In this document: one piece after another, positions 8,628-15,506 of the stretch
How the letters are laid out: the number at the start of each line of letters is the position of its first letter
How positions within the stretch are numbered: position 1 is the stretch's first letter
Source of the DNA: CAIWHR01 sp963830485
GTDB taxonomy: Bacteria > Pseudomonadota > Gammaproteobacteria > Burkholderiales > Casimicrobiaceae
Length of the DNA stretch: 64,000 bases
Reading direction: 5' to 3'
NCBI GenBank assembly: GCA_963830485.1
Contig: CAWHNE010000035.1
Coordinates: forward strand, 372,001 to 436,000
Translations under genes and position numbers: made by a program
Notes under the pieces: generated by a model
Databases searched by the model: none
What the model saw: the letters and a program-made list of their open reading frames with translations, nothing else
What the model was told of the DNA's origin: nothing

Positions 8628-9152
8628 ATGACGGTGGATCAACGTCCCTTCAACGTCCTGTTCCTGTGCACCGGCAACTCGGCGCGCAGCATCATCGCCG
8701 AAGCCGTCCTGCGCCAGACCGGAGGCGCCCGCTTTCGCGCATTCAGCGCGGGGTCGCACCCGGCGGGTCGGGTGAATCCGTTCGCATTGGAGTTCCTGCG
8801 CGCAGGCCACTTGCCTACGGATGGTCTGCACAGCAAGAGCTGGGACGAGTTCGCGGCACCCGGGTCACCCGCGCTCGATTTCGTGTTCACCGTCTGCGAC
8901 AACGCAGCGGGCGAAGCGTGTCCTGTATGGCCAGGACAACCGATGACCGCCCACTGGGGAGTTCCCGATCCGGCCACGGTCGAAGGCAGCGACGACGTCA
9001 AGCGCAAAGCGTTCGCCGAAACGGGACGCATCCTGACGAACCGTATTCGGCTGTTCGCGAGCCTTCCGCTCGCGAAGCTCGACCGGTTGAGCCTGGCCAA
9101 GCGACTGGCCGACATCGGTCGCGCCTCCTCGTCGGGCAATGCGGCGGCGTAG
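8628..9152 (+). CDS. arsC: Arsenate reductase, thioredoxin-coupled LMW-phosphatase type
   Basis: The 174-residue product has the phosphatase-like loop CTGNSARS (C14 to R20). Cys90 (FTVCD) and Cys98 (EACPVW) complete the nucleophile/shuttle/resolving cysteine triad of thioredoxin-dependent arsenate reductases. It reduces arsenate to arsenite in the cytoplasm for export by the neighbouring Acr3. About 35 residues after the core are rich in Leu and Arg and are longer than in the shortest family members. It sits between arsR and acr3, 10 bases before acr3. Confidence 0.9.
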   Translation: MTVDQRPFNVLFLCTGNSARSIIAEAVLRQTGGARFRAFSAGSHPAGRVNPFALEFLRAGHLPTDGLHSKSWDEFAAPGSPALDFVFTVCDNAAGEACPVWPGQPMTAHWGVPDPATVEGSDDVKRKAFAETGRILTNRIRLFASLPLAKLDRLSLAKRLADIGRASSSGNAAA

Positions 9153-9162
9153 GAGCCCTGCC

Positions 9163-10245
9163 ATGACATTGCCGACCAAGCGACTCGGATTCCTCGATCG
9201 GTACCTCACGCTGTGGATCTTTCTCGGCATGTTTGCCGGGGTCGCCGCCGGCTACCTGTTCCCGGGCATCGTCGGCTTCTGGAACCGGTTCCAGAGCGGC
9301 ACGACGAACATGGCGATCGCTGTCGGCCTGATCCTGATGATGTATCCGCCGCTGGCCAGGGTCCGCTACGAGGACCTGGCCGACGTGTTCCGCGATCGTC
9401 GGGTGCTGACGCTTTCGCTCCTGCAGAACTGGGTGATCGGCCCGCTGCTCATGTTCGTGCTCGCCGTCGCGTTTCTGCACGATCAGCCGCACTACATGGC
9501 GGGCCTGATCCTGATCGGGCTCGCCCGCTGCATCGCGATGGTGATCGTGTGGAACGAGCTCGCCCGGGGCGACGCCGAATACGCCGCCGGCCTCGTCGCG
9601 CTGAACTCGATATTCCAGGTGCTGTTCTTTTCCGTCTACGCCTATGTCTTCCTGACGGTGGTCCCCGGATGGCTGGGGCTGCAGTCCTTCACGGTCGACG
9701 TGACGATGGCGGACATCGCGCAAAGCGTCTTCATCTACTTGGGCATCCCGTTCCTGGCCGGCGCCGTCACACGGTTCCTGCTCGTGCGCGCGAAGGGCAA
9801 GAGCTGGTACCACGAGCGCTTCGTGCCGAAGATCAGCCCGCTCACGCTCTGCGCCCTGCTCTTCACCATCTTCGTGATGTTCTCGCTCAAGGGCGAATAC
9901 ATCGTGCGCATTCCGCTCGACGTCGTGCGCATCGCCGTTCCCCTCGTCATCTACTTCGTCGTCATGTTCCTGGTGTCGTTCTGGCTCGGCCACCGGATCG
10001 GCGCCGACTACCCGAAGACGACCACGCTGTCATTCACGGCGGCGAGCAACAACTTCGAGCTGGCGATAGCCGTTGCCATCGCCGTGTTCGGCATCGACTC
10101 GGGGGAGGCCTTCGCAGCGGTCATCGGGCCGCTGGTGGAGGTGCCCGTGCTGATCCTGCTCGTCAACGTGGCACTGCGCTTCCAGCGGAAGTACTTCGCG
10201 GCGCCGCAGCCGGCGGCGCTCGCCGTCTCCGACGTTCATCCCTGA
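9163..10245 (+). CDS. acr3: Arsenite efflux permease Acr3
   Basis: A 360-residue protein with about ten membrane helices, of the ACR3 (BASS superfamily) type. It has the conserved cysteine in GLARCIAMVIVWNELARGD and the helix-9 motif NNFELAIAVAIAVFGI, both tied to arsenite transport in this family. AGGAG at 9151-9155 gives the ribosome site for the ATG at 9163; the frame extends eight codons upstream into the arsC stop region. Acr3 pumps arsenite out using the proton gradient. It is the last gene of the first ars operon; a second arsR promoter follows directly. Confidence 0.93.
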   Translation: MTLPTKRLGFLDRYLTLWIFLGMFAGVAAGYLFPGIVGFWNRFQSGTTNMAIAVGLILMMYPPLARVRYEDLADVFRDRRVLTLSLLQNWVIGPLLMFVLAVAFLHDQPHYMAGLILIGLARCIAMVIVWNELARGDAEYAAGLVALNSIFQVLFFSVYAYVFLTVVPGWLGLQSFTVDVTMADIAQSVFIYLGIPFLAGAVTRFLLVRAKGKSWYHERFVPKISPLTLCALLFTIFVMFSLKGEYIVRIPLDVVRIAVPLVIYFVVMFLVSFWLGHRIGADYPKTTTLSFTAASNNFELAIAVAIAVFGIDSGEAFAAVIGPLVEVPVLILLVNVALRFQRKYFAAPQPAALAVSDVHP

Positions 10246-10282
10246 CGCGGCCACGGTCAGCCTCCGGTGAAGCGCGTCCCTA

Positions 10283-10314
10283 TTGACACATTCCATATTT
10301 CTATTATTATGGAA
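10283..10314 (+). promoter_or_regulatory. Promoter and ArsR operator of arsR2-arsM
   Basis: TTGACA (10283-10288) and TATTAT (10305-10310) are spaced by 16 bases. A perfect inverted repeat TTCCATA-N10-TATGGAA (10291-10297 and 10308-10314) covers the spacer and the -10, exactly where an ArsR/SmtB dimer would block polymerase. The region is markedly AT-rich compared with its surroundings. Confidence 0.7.
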
Positions 10315-10339
10315 ACATGGAAAGAATGAAGGAGACGAA

Positions 10340-10684
10340 ATGTCAGCGAAGGACATCAGCGACAACGTTCCCCGGTATGCCGACATGCTCTCGGCGATGG
10401 GTACCGAGCCGAGACTTCGAATCATGCGTTTGCTCTTGTCTGCGCACCCGGAAGGCATGGTCGTTGGAGATATCGGGAACGAGCTCGATATCCCGAGCTC
10501 GACCCTCTCCCATCACCTCGAGAAGCTCAAGAACGAAGACCTGGTCAGGGTGCAGCGCGAGGGCACCTTCCTCCGGTATTCGGCCAACGCCGCAGCGCTG
10601 CAGGAGTTGCTCGGCTTTCTCTACGCGGAGTGCTGTACCCGCAACCGGGCGATCGAACCCAGGAAGATCGTCGCGGCCTTTTGA
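10340..10684 (+). CDS. arsR: ArsR/SmtB-family repressor (second copy)
   Basis: A 114-residue winged-helix protein with recognition region IPSSTLSHHLEKLKNEDLV and a vicinal cysteine pair in YAECCTRN near the C-terminus, probably part of the arsenite site. GGAG precedes the ATG at 10340. The frame stays open back to the promoter's TTGACA, but starting there would place the promoter inside the gene. It differs clearly from the first ArsR and probably controls itself and arsM through the TTCCATA repeat. Confidence 0.88.
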   Translation: MSAKDISDNVPRYADMLSAMGTEPRLRIMRLLLSAHPEGMVVGDIGNELDIPSSTLSHHLEKLKNEDLVRVQREGTFLRYSANAAALQELLGFLYAECCTRNRAIEPRKIVAAF

Positions 10685-10700
10685 CGAAAGGATATGAGCC

Positions 10701-11552
10701 ATGGATGCACCCAGTGATGTGAAGGACGTCGTTCGCGAGAAATACGGTCAGGCCGCGCTGCGCGTGAAGGCCGGGCAGGCGAGCTGCTGCGGCAGCGCGC
10801 CGAGTTCCGCCAGTTGCTGTGATCCGATCACCTCCCGCCTCTACGCGCCGGACGAGGCCGGCGAAGTGCCCGACGCGGCGCTCCAGGCGTCGCTCGGCTG
10901 CGGCAATCCGACCGCGCTCGCCGAGCTCAAGCCCGGCGAGACGGTCCTCGACCTGGGCTCGGGCGGCGGCATCGACGTCCTGCTCTCCGCGCGGCGTGTC
11001 GGGCCGACGGGCAAAGCTTATGGGCTCGACATGACCGACGAGATGCTCTCGCTCGCCGAGGAGAACAAGCGGAAGAGCGGTCTCGCCAACGTCGAGTTCC
11101 TGAAGGGTGAGATCGAGAACATTCCGCTGCCCGACAACTCGGTCGACGTGATCATCTCCAACTGCGTCATCAACCTGTCGGGAGACAAGGATCGGGTGCT
11201 GAAGGAGGCTTTTAGGGTGCTGAAGCCGGGCGGCCGTTTCGCCGTGTCGGATGTGGTCGTGCGCGGGGAAGTCCCCCTCGCCATCCGCAAGAGCATGGAG
11301 CTCTGGGTCGGTTGCATCGCGGGCGCGCTGACCGACGCCGACTATACGACGAAGCTCGCCAGGGCCGGTTTCGCCGACATCGGTATCGAGGTCACCCGGG
11401 TCTACGGTGCCGAAGATGCGTGCGAGTTCCTCGTCGCCGAGGGCCTCGATACTGTGTCCGTTGCGCGCGAAGTCGACGGCAAGTTCGTGAGCGCGTTCAT
11501 CCGCGCCGTGAAGCCGACGTCTTGTTGCGCGACCGACTGCTGCTCGCGCTGA
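10701..11552 (+). CDS. arsM: Arsenite S-adenosylmethionine methyltransferase ArsM
   Basis: The 283-residue enzyme has a SAM-binding Rossmann motif LDLGSGGGIDV (residues 83-93). The three cysteines that bind trivalent arsenic in ArsM proteins are present: C67 (SLGCGNP), C155 (SNCVINL) and C205 (WVGCIAG). Extra cysteine pairs near the N-terminus (CC at 29-30 and 39-40) and at the C-terminus (SCCATDCCSR) may help deliver or hold arsenite. It converts arsenite to methylated and eventually volatile forms. It follows arsR2 by 16 bases. A 46-base palindrome lies 6 bases after its stop and may end the transcript. Confidence 0.92.
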   Translation: MDAPSDVKDVVREKYGQAALRVKAGQASCCGSAPSSASCCDPITSRLYAPDEAGEVPDAALQASLGCGNPTALAELKPGETVLDLGSGGGIDVLLSARRVGPTGKAYGLDMTDEMLSLAEENKRKSGLANVEFLKGEIENIPLPDNSVDVIISNCVINLSGDKDRVLKEAFRVLKPGGRFAVSDVVVRGEVPLAIRKSMELWVGCIAGALTDADYTTKLARAGFADIGIEVTRVYGAEDACEFLVAEGLDTVSVAREVDGKFVSAFIRAVKPTSCCATDCCSR

Positions 11553-11558
11553 GCGCTC

Positions 11559-11604
11559 GGTGCCAGACCGGGGTCTGACCCGGGTCAGACCCCGGTCTGG
11601 CACC
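11559..11604. repeat. 46-base perfect palindrome (copy 1)
   Basis: Two 23-base arms are exact reverse complements, beginning GGTGCCAGACCGGGG. A second copy with one changed base lies inside a coding gene at 21555-21600. Here it sits between arsM (rightward) and the YeeE pair (leftward). It could form a long hairpin that stops transcription from both sides, although no T-run follows. It looks like a small dispersed palindromic element. Confidence 0.85.
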
Positions 11605-11610
11605 GCACCG

Positions 11611-12210
11611 TCAGGCACGCGGCCGGAAGGCAGCGAAGCGGTGTTCGAGCTTCCCCATCCCCCATCCGGCGAGCACGAGGAAAGCGACGAATGCAAGCAC
11701 GAACCAGCCCATGCCGAGCCCGGTGACCGAGGGCAGCGTCATCTCGCCCTGCGCGTTCGCCTTGATCCAGCCGTCGATGCCGGGCGTGAGCTCGACGTAG
11801 GCCAGCACGCCCGCGAGCATCCCGAGCGCGAACGCGAGTCCGTCCTTGCGTCCGGTTGCGATGGCCGCGATCGACGTGCCGGGACAGTAGCCGCCGACGA
11901 TGAAGCCCGCACCGAAGACGAGTCCGCCCAGCGCCTGCGCGGGGAGGCTCGTCGGCTCGACGTAGAGTTCCGCCATGTCGAGCAATCCCGCGGCGGAGAG
12001 AACGAACAGCCCGGTCATCGCGGTGACGATCGCCGTGAACATCACCTTCACGACGGCCATGTCGTAGAGATAGAACACCGCGGTCAGCTTGCGCGCGCTG
12101 CCGAAGCCCGCGCGCTCGAGGCAGAAGCCGAAACCCGTGCCCAGCACGAATGCGAGCGCGAGGTCGACGGCGACCGTGAATTCGATGGAGGACGAGAGCG
12201 GCAGCGTCAT
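11611..12210 (-). CDS. YeeE/YedE (TsuA-like) sulfur-transport half protein, second of pair
   Basis: A 199-residue membrane protein with about five hydrophobic helices and the family signature GGYCPGTSIAA, whose cysteine carries sulfur compounds in the thiosulfate transporter TsuA/YeeE. An earlier FGFCLERAGFGSARK motif is also typical. Its ATG at 12210 overlaps the stop of the first half (ATGA) and has AAGGA six bases ahead. Together the two genes make one split transporter. The substrate is probably thiosulfate or another reduced sulfur species. This fits the sulfur-reductase operon 6 kb away, but that link is inference. Confidence 0.82.
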   Translation of the reverse strand: MTLPLSSSIEFTVAVDLALAFVLGTGFGFCLERAGFGSARKLTAVFYLYDMAVVKVMFTAIVTAMTGLFVLSAAGLLDMAELYVEPTSLPAQALGGLVFGAGFIVGGYCPGTSIAAIATGRKDGLAFALGMLAGVLAYVELTPGIDGWIKANAQGEMTLPSVTGLGMGWFVLAFVAFLVLAGWGMGKLEHRFAAFRPRA

Positions 12211-12773
12211 AGCCATTCCTTGCGGACGAACCACGCGAGCCCGTAGGCACTCGCGAACACGGCCAGCATGAACACGAGGCTGCCGACGTTGAGGATCGCG
12301 CCCCCGCTCAGCGCCTGGCCGCTCGTGCAACCCTTGGCGATCTTGGCGCCGTACGCGGCAATGAAGCCGCCGACGAATGCGAGGAGGAGTCGCCGGCTGT
12401 CCGACGTCTGTGTACCGCGCTCGACCGTGATGCGGAAACGGTGGCCCAGCAGGCCCGAAAGGAGCGCGCCGACGAATGCGCCGGCAACGAGGAACAGCGT
12501 CCACGACAGAAGTGGCGAGCCGTCGTTGAAGTACTTGGCGAGCGCCGCGTTGGTCGCCGCGTGCTCGGGCGCCACGAGACCCACGAGCCACGCGGCGATC
12601 GCGCCGAACGCGGCGGTCGCGCCCAATCCACGGCCCGTGATCGCATACGTCGCGAGCAGCACCAGGCCCAGCAGCATGCCGACGACGTACGGATTCCAGT
12701 AGGGCCTGGCACCCGTGCTTGTGCCGGTCCGCAACTCGAGCCGCGTCCGGTCACCGGTCAGGATGGCGTCCAT
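12207..12773 (-). CDS. YeeE/YedE (TsuA-like) sulfur-transport half protein, first of pair
   Basis: A 188-residue protein with a hydrophilic N-terminus of about 25 residues and about five membrane helices. The motif KIAKGCTSGQALSGGA contains the transport cysteine of the YeeE/YedE family. It is translated just ahead of, and overlapping, its partner half. The control region upstream (12774-12930) carries a Crp-type palindrome centred at 12886 that could serve this leftward operon. Confidence 0.82.
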   Translation of the reverse strand: MDAILTGDRTRLELRTGTSTGARPYWNPYVVGMLLGLVLLATYAITGRGLGATAAFGAIAAWLVGLVAPEHAATNAALAKYFNDGSPLLSWTLFLVAGAFVGALLSGLLGHRFRITVERGTQTSDSRRLLLAFVGGFIAAYGAKIAKGCTSGQALSGGAILNVGSLVFMLAVFASAYGLAWFVRKEWL

Positions 12774-12878
12774 GTGCGATCATTCCTCCAGTTCAAGAGA
12801 CGCGGCCTTTGGGGTCGCGCCGCGCGGTTCGATGGTGACTTGCTCATGCCTAGACTCTTCCTGCCGCACCCGGATGAA

Positions 12879-12894
12879 TGTGACTTGAGTCACA
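12879..12894. promoter_or_regulatory. Crp/Fnr-type palindrome, TGTGAC-N4-GTCACA
   Basis: A perfect 6-base-arm repeat with centre TTGA, matching the sites at 863 and 17869. It lies between the leftward YeeE pair and the rightward TPR gene. If the TPR gene started at the upstream ATG (12846) the site would lie inside its coding region, which is one reason to prefer a later start. Confidence 0.55.
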
Positions 12895-12929
12895 CAGCGC
12901 GCCCTGGTCGCCAGCGCCGCACCTTCGGT

Positions 12930-12943
12930 TTGATCCAGACCAA
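12930..12943 (+). promoter_or_regulatory. FNR-like motif TTGAT-N4-ACCAA
   Basis: It matches the FNR consensus TTGAT-N4-ATCAA at nine of ten fixed positions. It overlaps the preferred start codon of the TPR gene, so if functional it would act as a repressor site or serve the leftward YeeE operon. Confidence 0.3.
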
Positions 12944-14603
12944 GGTTCGTCGCGTCGCGATTCTCTCCGCGCTGCTCGCGGCGGGCATCGCGGGGGTAGC
13001 GAGTCTCGCGCAGGCAGCGGAAGAGCCGGCGATCTTCGCGCCGGTCATCGACGGCATGGGCCCCGATCGCGGGCCGGTCGCGAGCCGGGTCCCGGCCGCG
13101 CAGCGCTATTTTCACCAGGGCATGACGCTCGCCTGGGGCTTCAATCCCGCCGAGGCGGCCCGCTCGTTCGAGGCGGCCACCGCGGCCGACCCAGCTTGCG
13201 CGCTGTGCTGGTGGGGCGTCGCGTGGTCGCTCGGTCCCAACATCAACGCGGACATGGATCCCGTCAACGGAGATCGCGTGCACGCGGCGCTCGTCCGCGC
13301 CCGCGAACTGTCGCCGACGGCCACGCGCCGGACGGCGGCACTCATTGCCGCGCTGTCCGTGCGCCATCTGGCGGAGGGGGTCGTCGCGGCGGCCGACGAG
13401 GAGGTCTACGCCGCGCGGATGCGCGCGCTCGCCCGTGCGTACCCCCGCGACGCCGACATCGCGGTGCTCGCCGCGGAGGCAGAGCTCAATCTGCACCCCT
13501 ACGACTGGTGGCAGCCCGACGGCAGCCCGCAGCCGTGGACACCGGAGATCAAGTCTCGGCTCGCGCGTGCGCTGGCGCTCTCCAAGGACCACCCGGGCGC
13601 CAACCACTACTGGATTCACCTGATGGAATCCTCGCCGCACCCTGAGGCCGCGCGCGCGAACGCAGACCGGCTGCGGACGGCGTTCCCCGGTTCCGGGCAT
13701 CTGCTTCACATGCCGGCGCACATCGATATGCGCACCGGCCGCTACCCCGATGCGGTGACGGCGAACGAACGCGCGATCGCGTCGGACGAGCGCTACGTGG
13801 CGCAAGTCGACGCGCAGCGCGCCTACCGCGTGGGTTACGTCGCGCACAACCACCATTTCCTGTGGGCAGCAGCGGCTATGGATGGACGCAGTGCGCTCGC
13901 GCTCGCCGCGGCGCGCGCGGCGTATCCGGCGGCATGCGGTCCGCGCCCCGGCGATCGCGGTACGGGCATCCTCCAGCAGTACTACGTGCTTCCACTCTTC
14001 GCTCTCGTCCGCTTCGGGCGCTGGCGTGAAATCCTCGAGGAGACGCTGCCGCCCGACGTGGCAGAGCCCTATCCGCTCGCGATTTGGCACTACGCGCGCG
14101 GCACCGCGTTCGCGCGCACCGGCCGTGTTGCCGACGCGCGCGCCGAGCTCGGCAGGGTCGAGCGCGCGATCGACGATCCCGGCCTCGAGCGCGCGAAGAT
14201 CAAGAACATCAACCCGGCGAAAGTCGCTCGTGCGGATCGCGGCGACTCACGCTCGCAGCCGACATCGCGCTTGGCGGAAGGACGCAGTCGCCGATGCGGT
14301 GGCACCTCTGGCCTGGAGGCGGTGGCGATCGAGGACGCGCTGACGTACGACGAGCCGCACCTGTGGCTCGCACCGACACGGCACGCGCTCGGTGCTGCGT
14401 TGCTTGTCGCGGGGCGACCTTCAGAGGCCGAGAAGGTCTTCCGCGAGGATCTCGTCCATTACCCTGAAAACGGCTGGTCGCTTGCGGGGCTCGTGGAAGC
14501 GCAGCGGAAGCAGGGGAAGGTCGATGCGGCACGAGCAACGCAGGAGCGGTTCGACGCGGCGTGGCGCCGGGCCGATTTCGCGCTGACGGGATCGCGGCTG
14601 TAG
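12930..14603 (+). CDS. Exported TPR-repeat protein, start uncertain
   Basis: About 557 residues. From the TTG at 12930 the protein begins with a normal Sec signal (KVRRVAILSALLAAGIAGVA, cleavage near SLAQA-AEEP). An ATG at 12846 is the alternative, but it would bury the signal 28 residues in. The body has helical repeats of TPR/Sel1 style and the motif FNPAEAARSFEAATAADPACALCWWG, as in proteobacterial 'tetratricopeptide repeat' proteins of unknown role. Histidine-rich stretches (NHHFLW, HMPAHIDM) could bind metal. Between about 14223 and 14318 six single-base insertions shift the frame stepwise and return it, scrambling some 30 residues; reading the shifted frames gives the expected helical sequence (LVRIAA, LTLAADIAL, ADAVA). 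It stands alone, convergent with an acetyltransferase. Confidence 0.7.
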   Translation: MIQTKVRRVAILSALLAAGIAGVASLAQAAEEPAIFAPVIDGMGPDRGPVASRVPAAQRYFHQGMTLAWGFNPAEAARSFEAATAADPACALCWWGVAWSLGPNINADMDPVNGDRVHAALVRARELSPTATRRTAALIAALSVRHLAEGVVAAADEEVYAARMRALARAYPRDADIAVLAAEAELNLHPYDWWQPDGSPQPWTPEIKSRLARALALSKDHPGANHYWIHLMESSPHPEAARANADRLRTAFPGSGHLLHMPAHIDMRTGRYPDAVTANERAIASDERYVAQVDAQRAYRVGYVAHNHHFLWAAAAMDGRSALALAAARAAYPAACGPRPGDRGTGILQQYYVLPLFALVRFGRWREILEETLPPDVAEPYPLAIWHYARGTAFARTGRVADARAELGRVERAIDDPGLERAKIKNINPAKVARADRGDSRSQPTSRLAEGRSRRCGGTSGLEAVAIEDALTYDEPHLWLAPTRHALGAALLVAGRPSEAEKVFREDLVHYPENGWSLAGLVEAQRKQGKVDAARATQERFDAAWRRADFALTGSRL

Positions 14604-14659
14604 CGGCCCCAAGAAACGGGACGGTCGGCCGCGCCGCCGTCGCCATCGATCTGCCAGCG

Positions 14660-15145
14660 TCAGGCGCGCGTTTCGCCGAGGCGCTTGACCATGTTGATGC
14701 CGGTGACGCTGTAGCCGAGCTTGGCGTACAGGGCTTGCGCACCCGGATTGTGGCCGAAGACGTGCAGGCCAATGCTGGAAAGCCCGAGAGCGGTAACCCG
14801 CGACTCGAGCGCCGAAAAGGCTCGCGTTGCGTGGCCCTGGCGGCGCCACGGTGCGCTGATTTCGACGTCGTACACAAACGCTGAGCGGACGCCGTGCCGC
14901 TCTTCGACCGCGAACCAGATGGTGCCCACCGTGGGGCCGTTGTCCGAGGCCTTGATCTCGAAGAGGTAGTTGTCGGGTGTGGCGAGCCCCTGCGGCAGCA
15001 AGCTTTCGAAGTTCGCGCGGGATCGCTCGAGTGCACCATCGCGGGGCCAGCGACCTGAAGCGATGTTGTCTTCAGCGTAGCCGACAATTGCCGCCTCACG
15101 GTACGCGTCAAACACGTCCGGGCGCATCGGCGCGAGGACGGTCAT
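14660..15145 (-). CDS. GNAT-family N-acetyltransferase
   Basis: A 161-residue single GNAT domain. The acetyl-CoA loop is seen at RRQGHATRAFSALE, preceded by the beta-4 strand FVYDVEISAPW and followed by the LHVFGHNPGAQALYAKLGYS segment with the usual Asn and Tyr. The substrate is unknown. It stands alone, convergent with the TPR gene. A poorly coding stretch follows upstream before the SnoaL relic. Confidence 0.82.
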   Translation of the reverse strand: MTVLAPMRPDVFDAYREAAIVGYAEDNIASGRWPRDGALERSRANFESLLPQGLATPDNYLFEIKASDNGPTVGTIWFAVEERHGVRSAFVYDVEISAPWRRQGHATRAFSALESRVTALGLSSIGLHVFGHNPGAQALYAKLGYSVTGINMVKRLGETRA

Positions 15146-15258
15146 GGCAGATCCCTGCGAGTTCCGCGAAACCAGTCAATCGGCCATGCCTTGGCTTCCA
15201 AGGGATGGCGCGGACGCAGTTCGATGGAGCGCGGGCCGAGCGTCGTGGCGACCATACC

Positions 15259-15462
15259 TCAGAACATCGCGCTGTCGTTTGCCGACGTACCTGGAACTAC
15301 CTGCAGCACGTCCCAGTGCTCGACGTCTGCCACATGCGGATTGTGTTGTCTGTATACGGAGCCGGCGTATCGCTCGATAGCCTCGGCTGGCCGGCACTGG
15401 TTGAACATCAACTCGCAAAACGCGATGGCGGTTTTCCTGTTGCGTTCGAGGCGGTCATTCAT
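15259..15462 (-). pseudogene. Internally deleted SnoaL-like (NTF2 fold) protein relic
   Basis: The 67-codon frame joins two pieces of a normally 125-135-residue SnoaL-like protein. The first is the N-terminal part MNDRLERNRKTAIAFCELMF...YRQHNPHVAD. The second is the C-terminal part VEHWDVLQVVPGTSANDSAMF. The middle of the fold (about 60 residues with the central strands) is missing, so the product cannot fold normally. The deletion is in frame. Its neighbour upstream is the LanC-like gene, in a stretch that looks like accessory DNA. Confidence 0.6.
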
Positions 15463-15506
15463 CGTCGAGATCCCTCTTTCGCCGAGGTCAATTCGGCGTC
15501 CAACGT

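Noticed and set aside
10283..10339. TTG start for the second arsR within its own promoter
   Set aside because: It overlaps the -35 and the operator; the ATG at 10340 has a good ribosome site.
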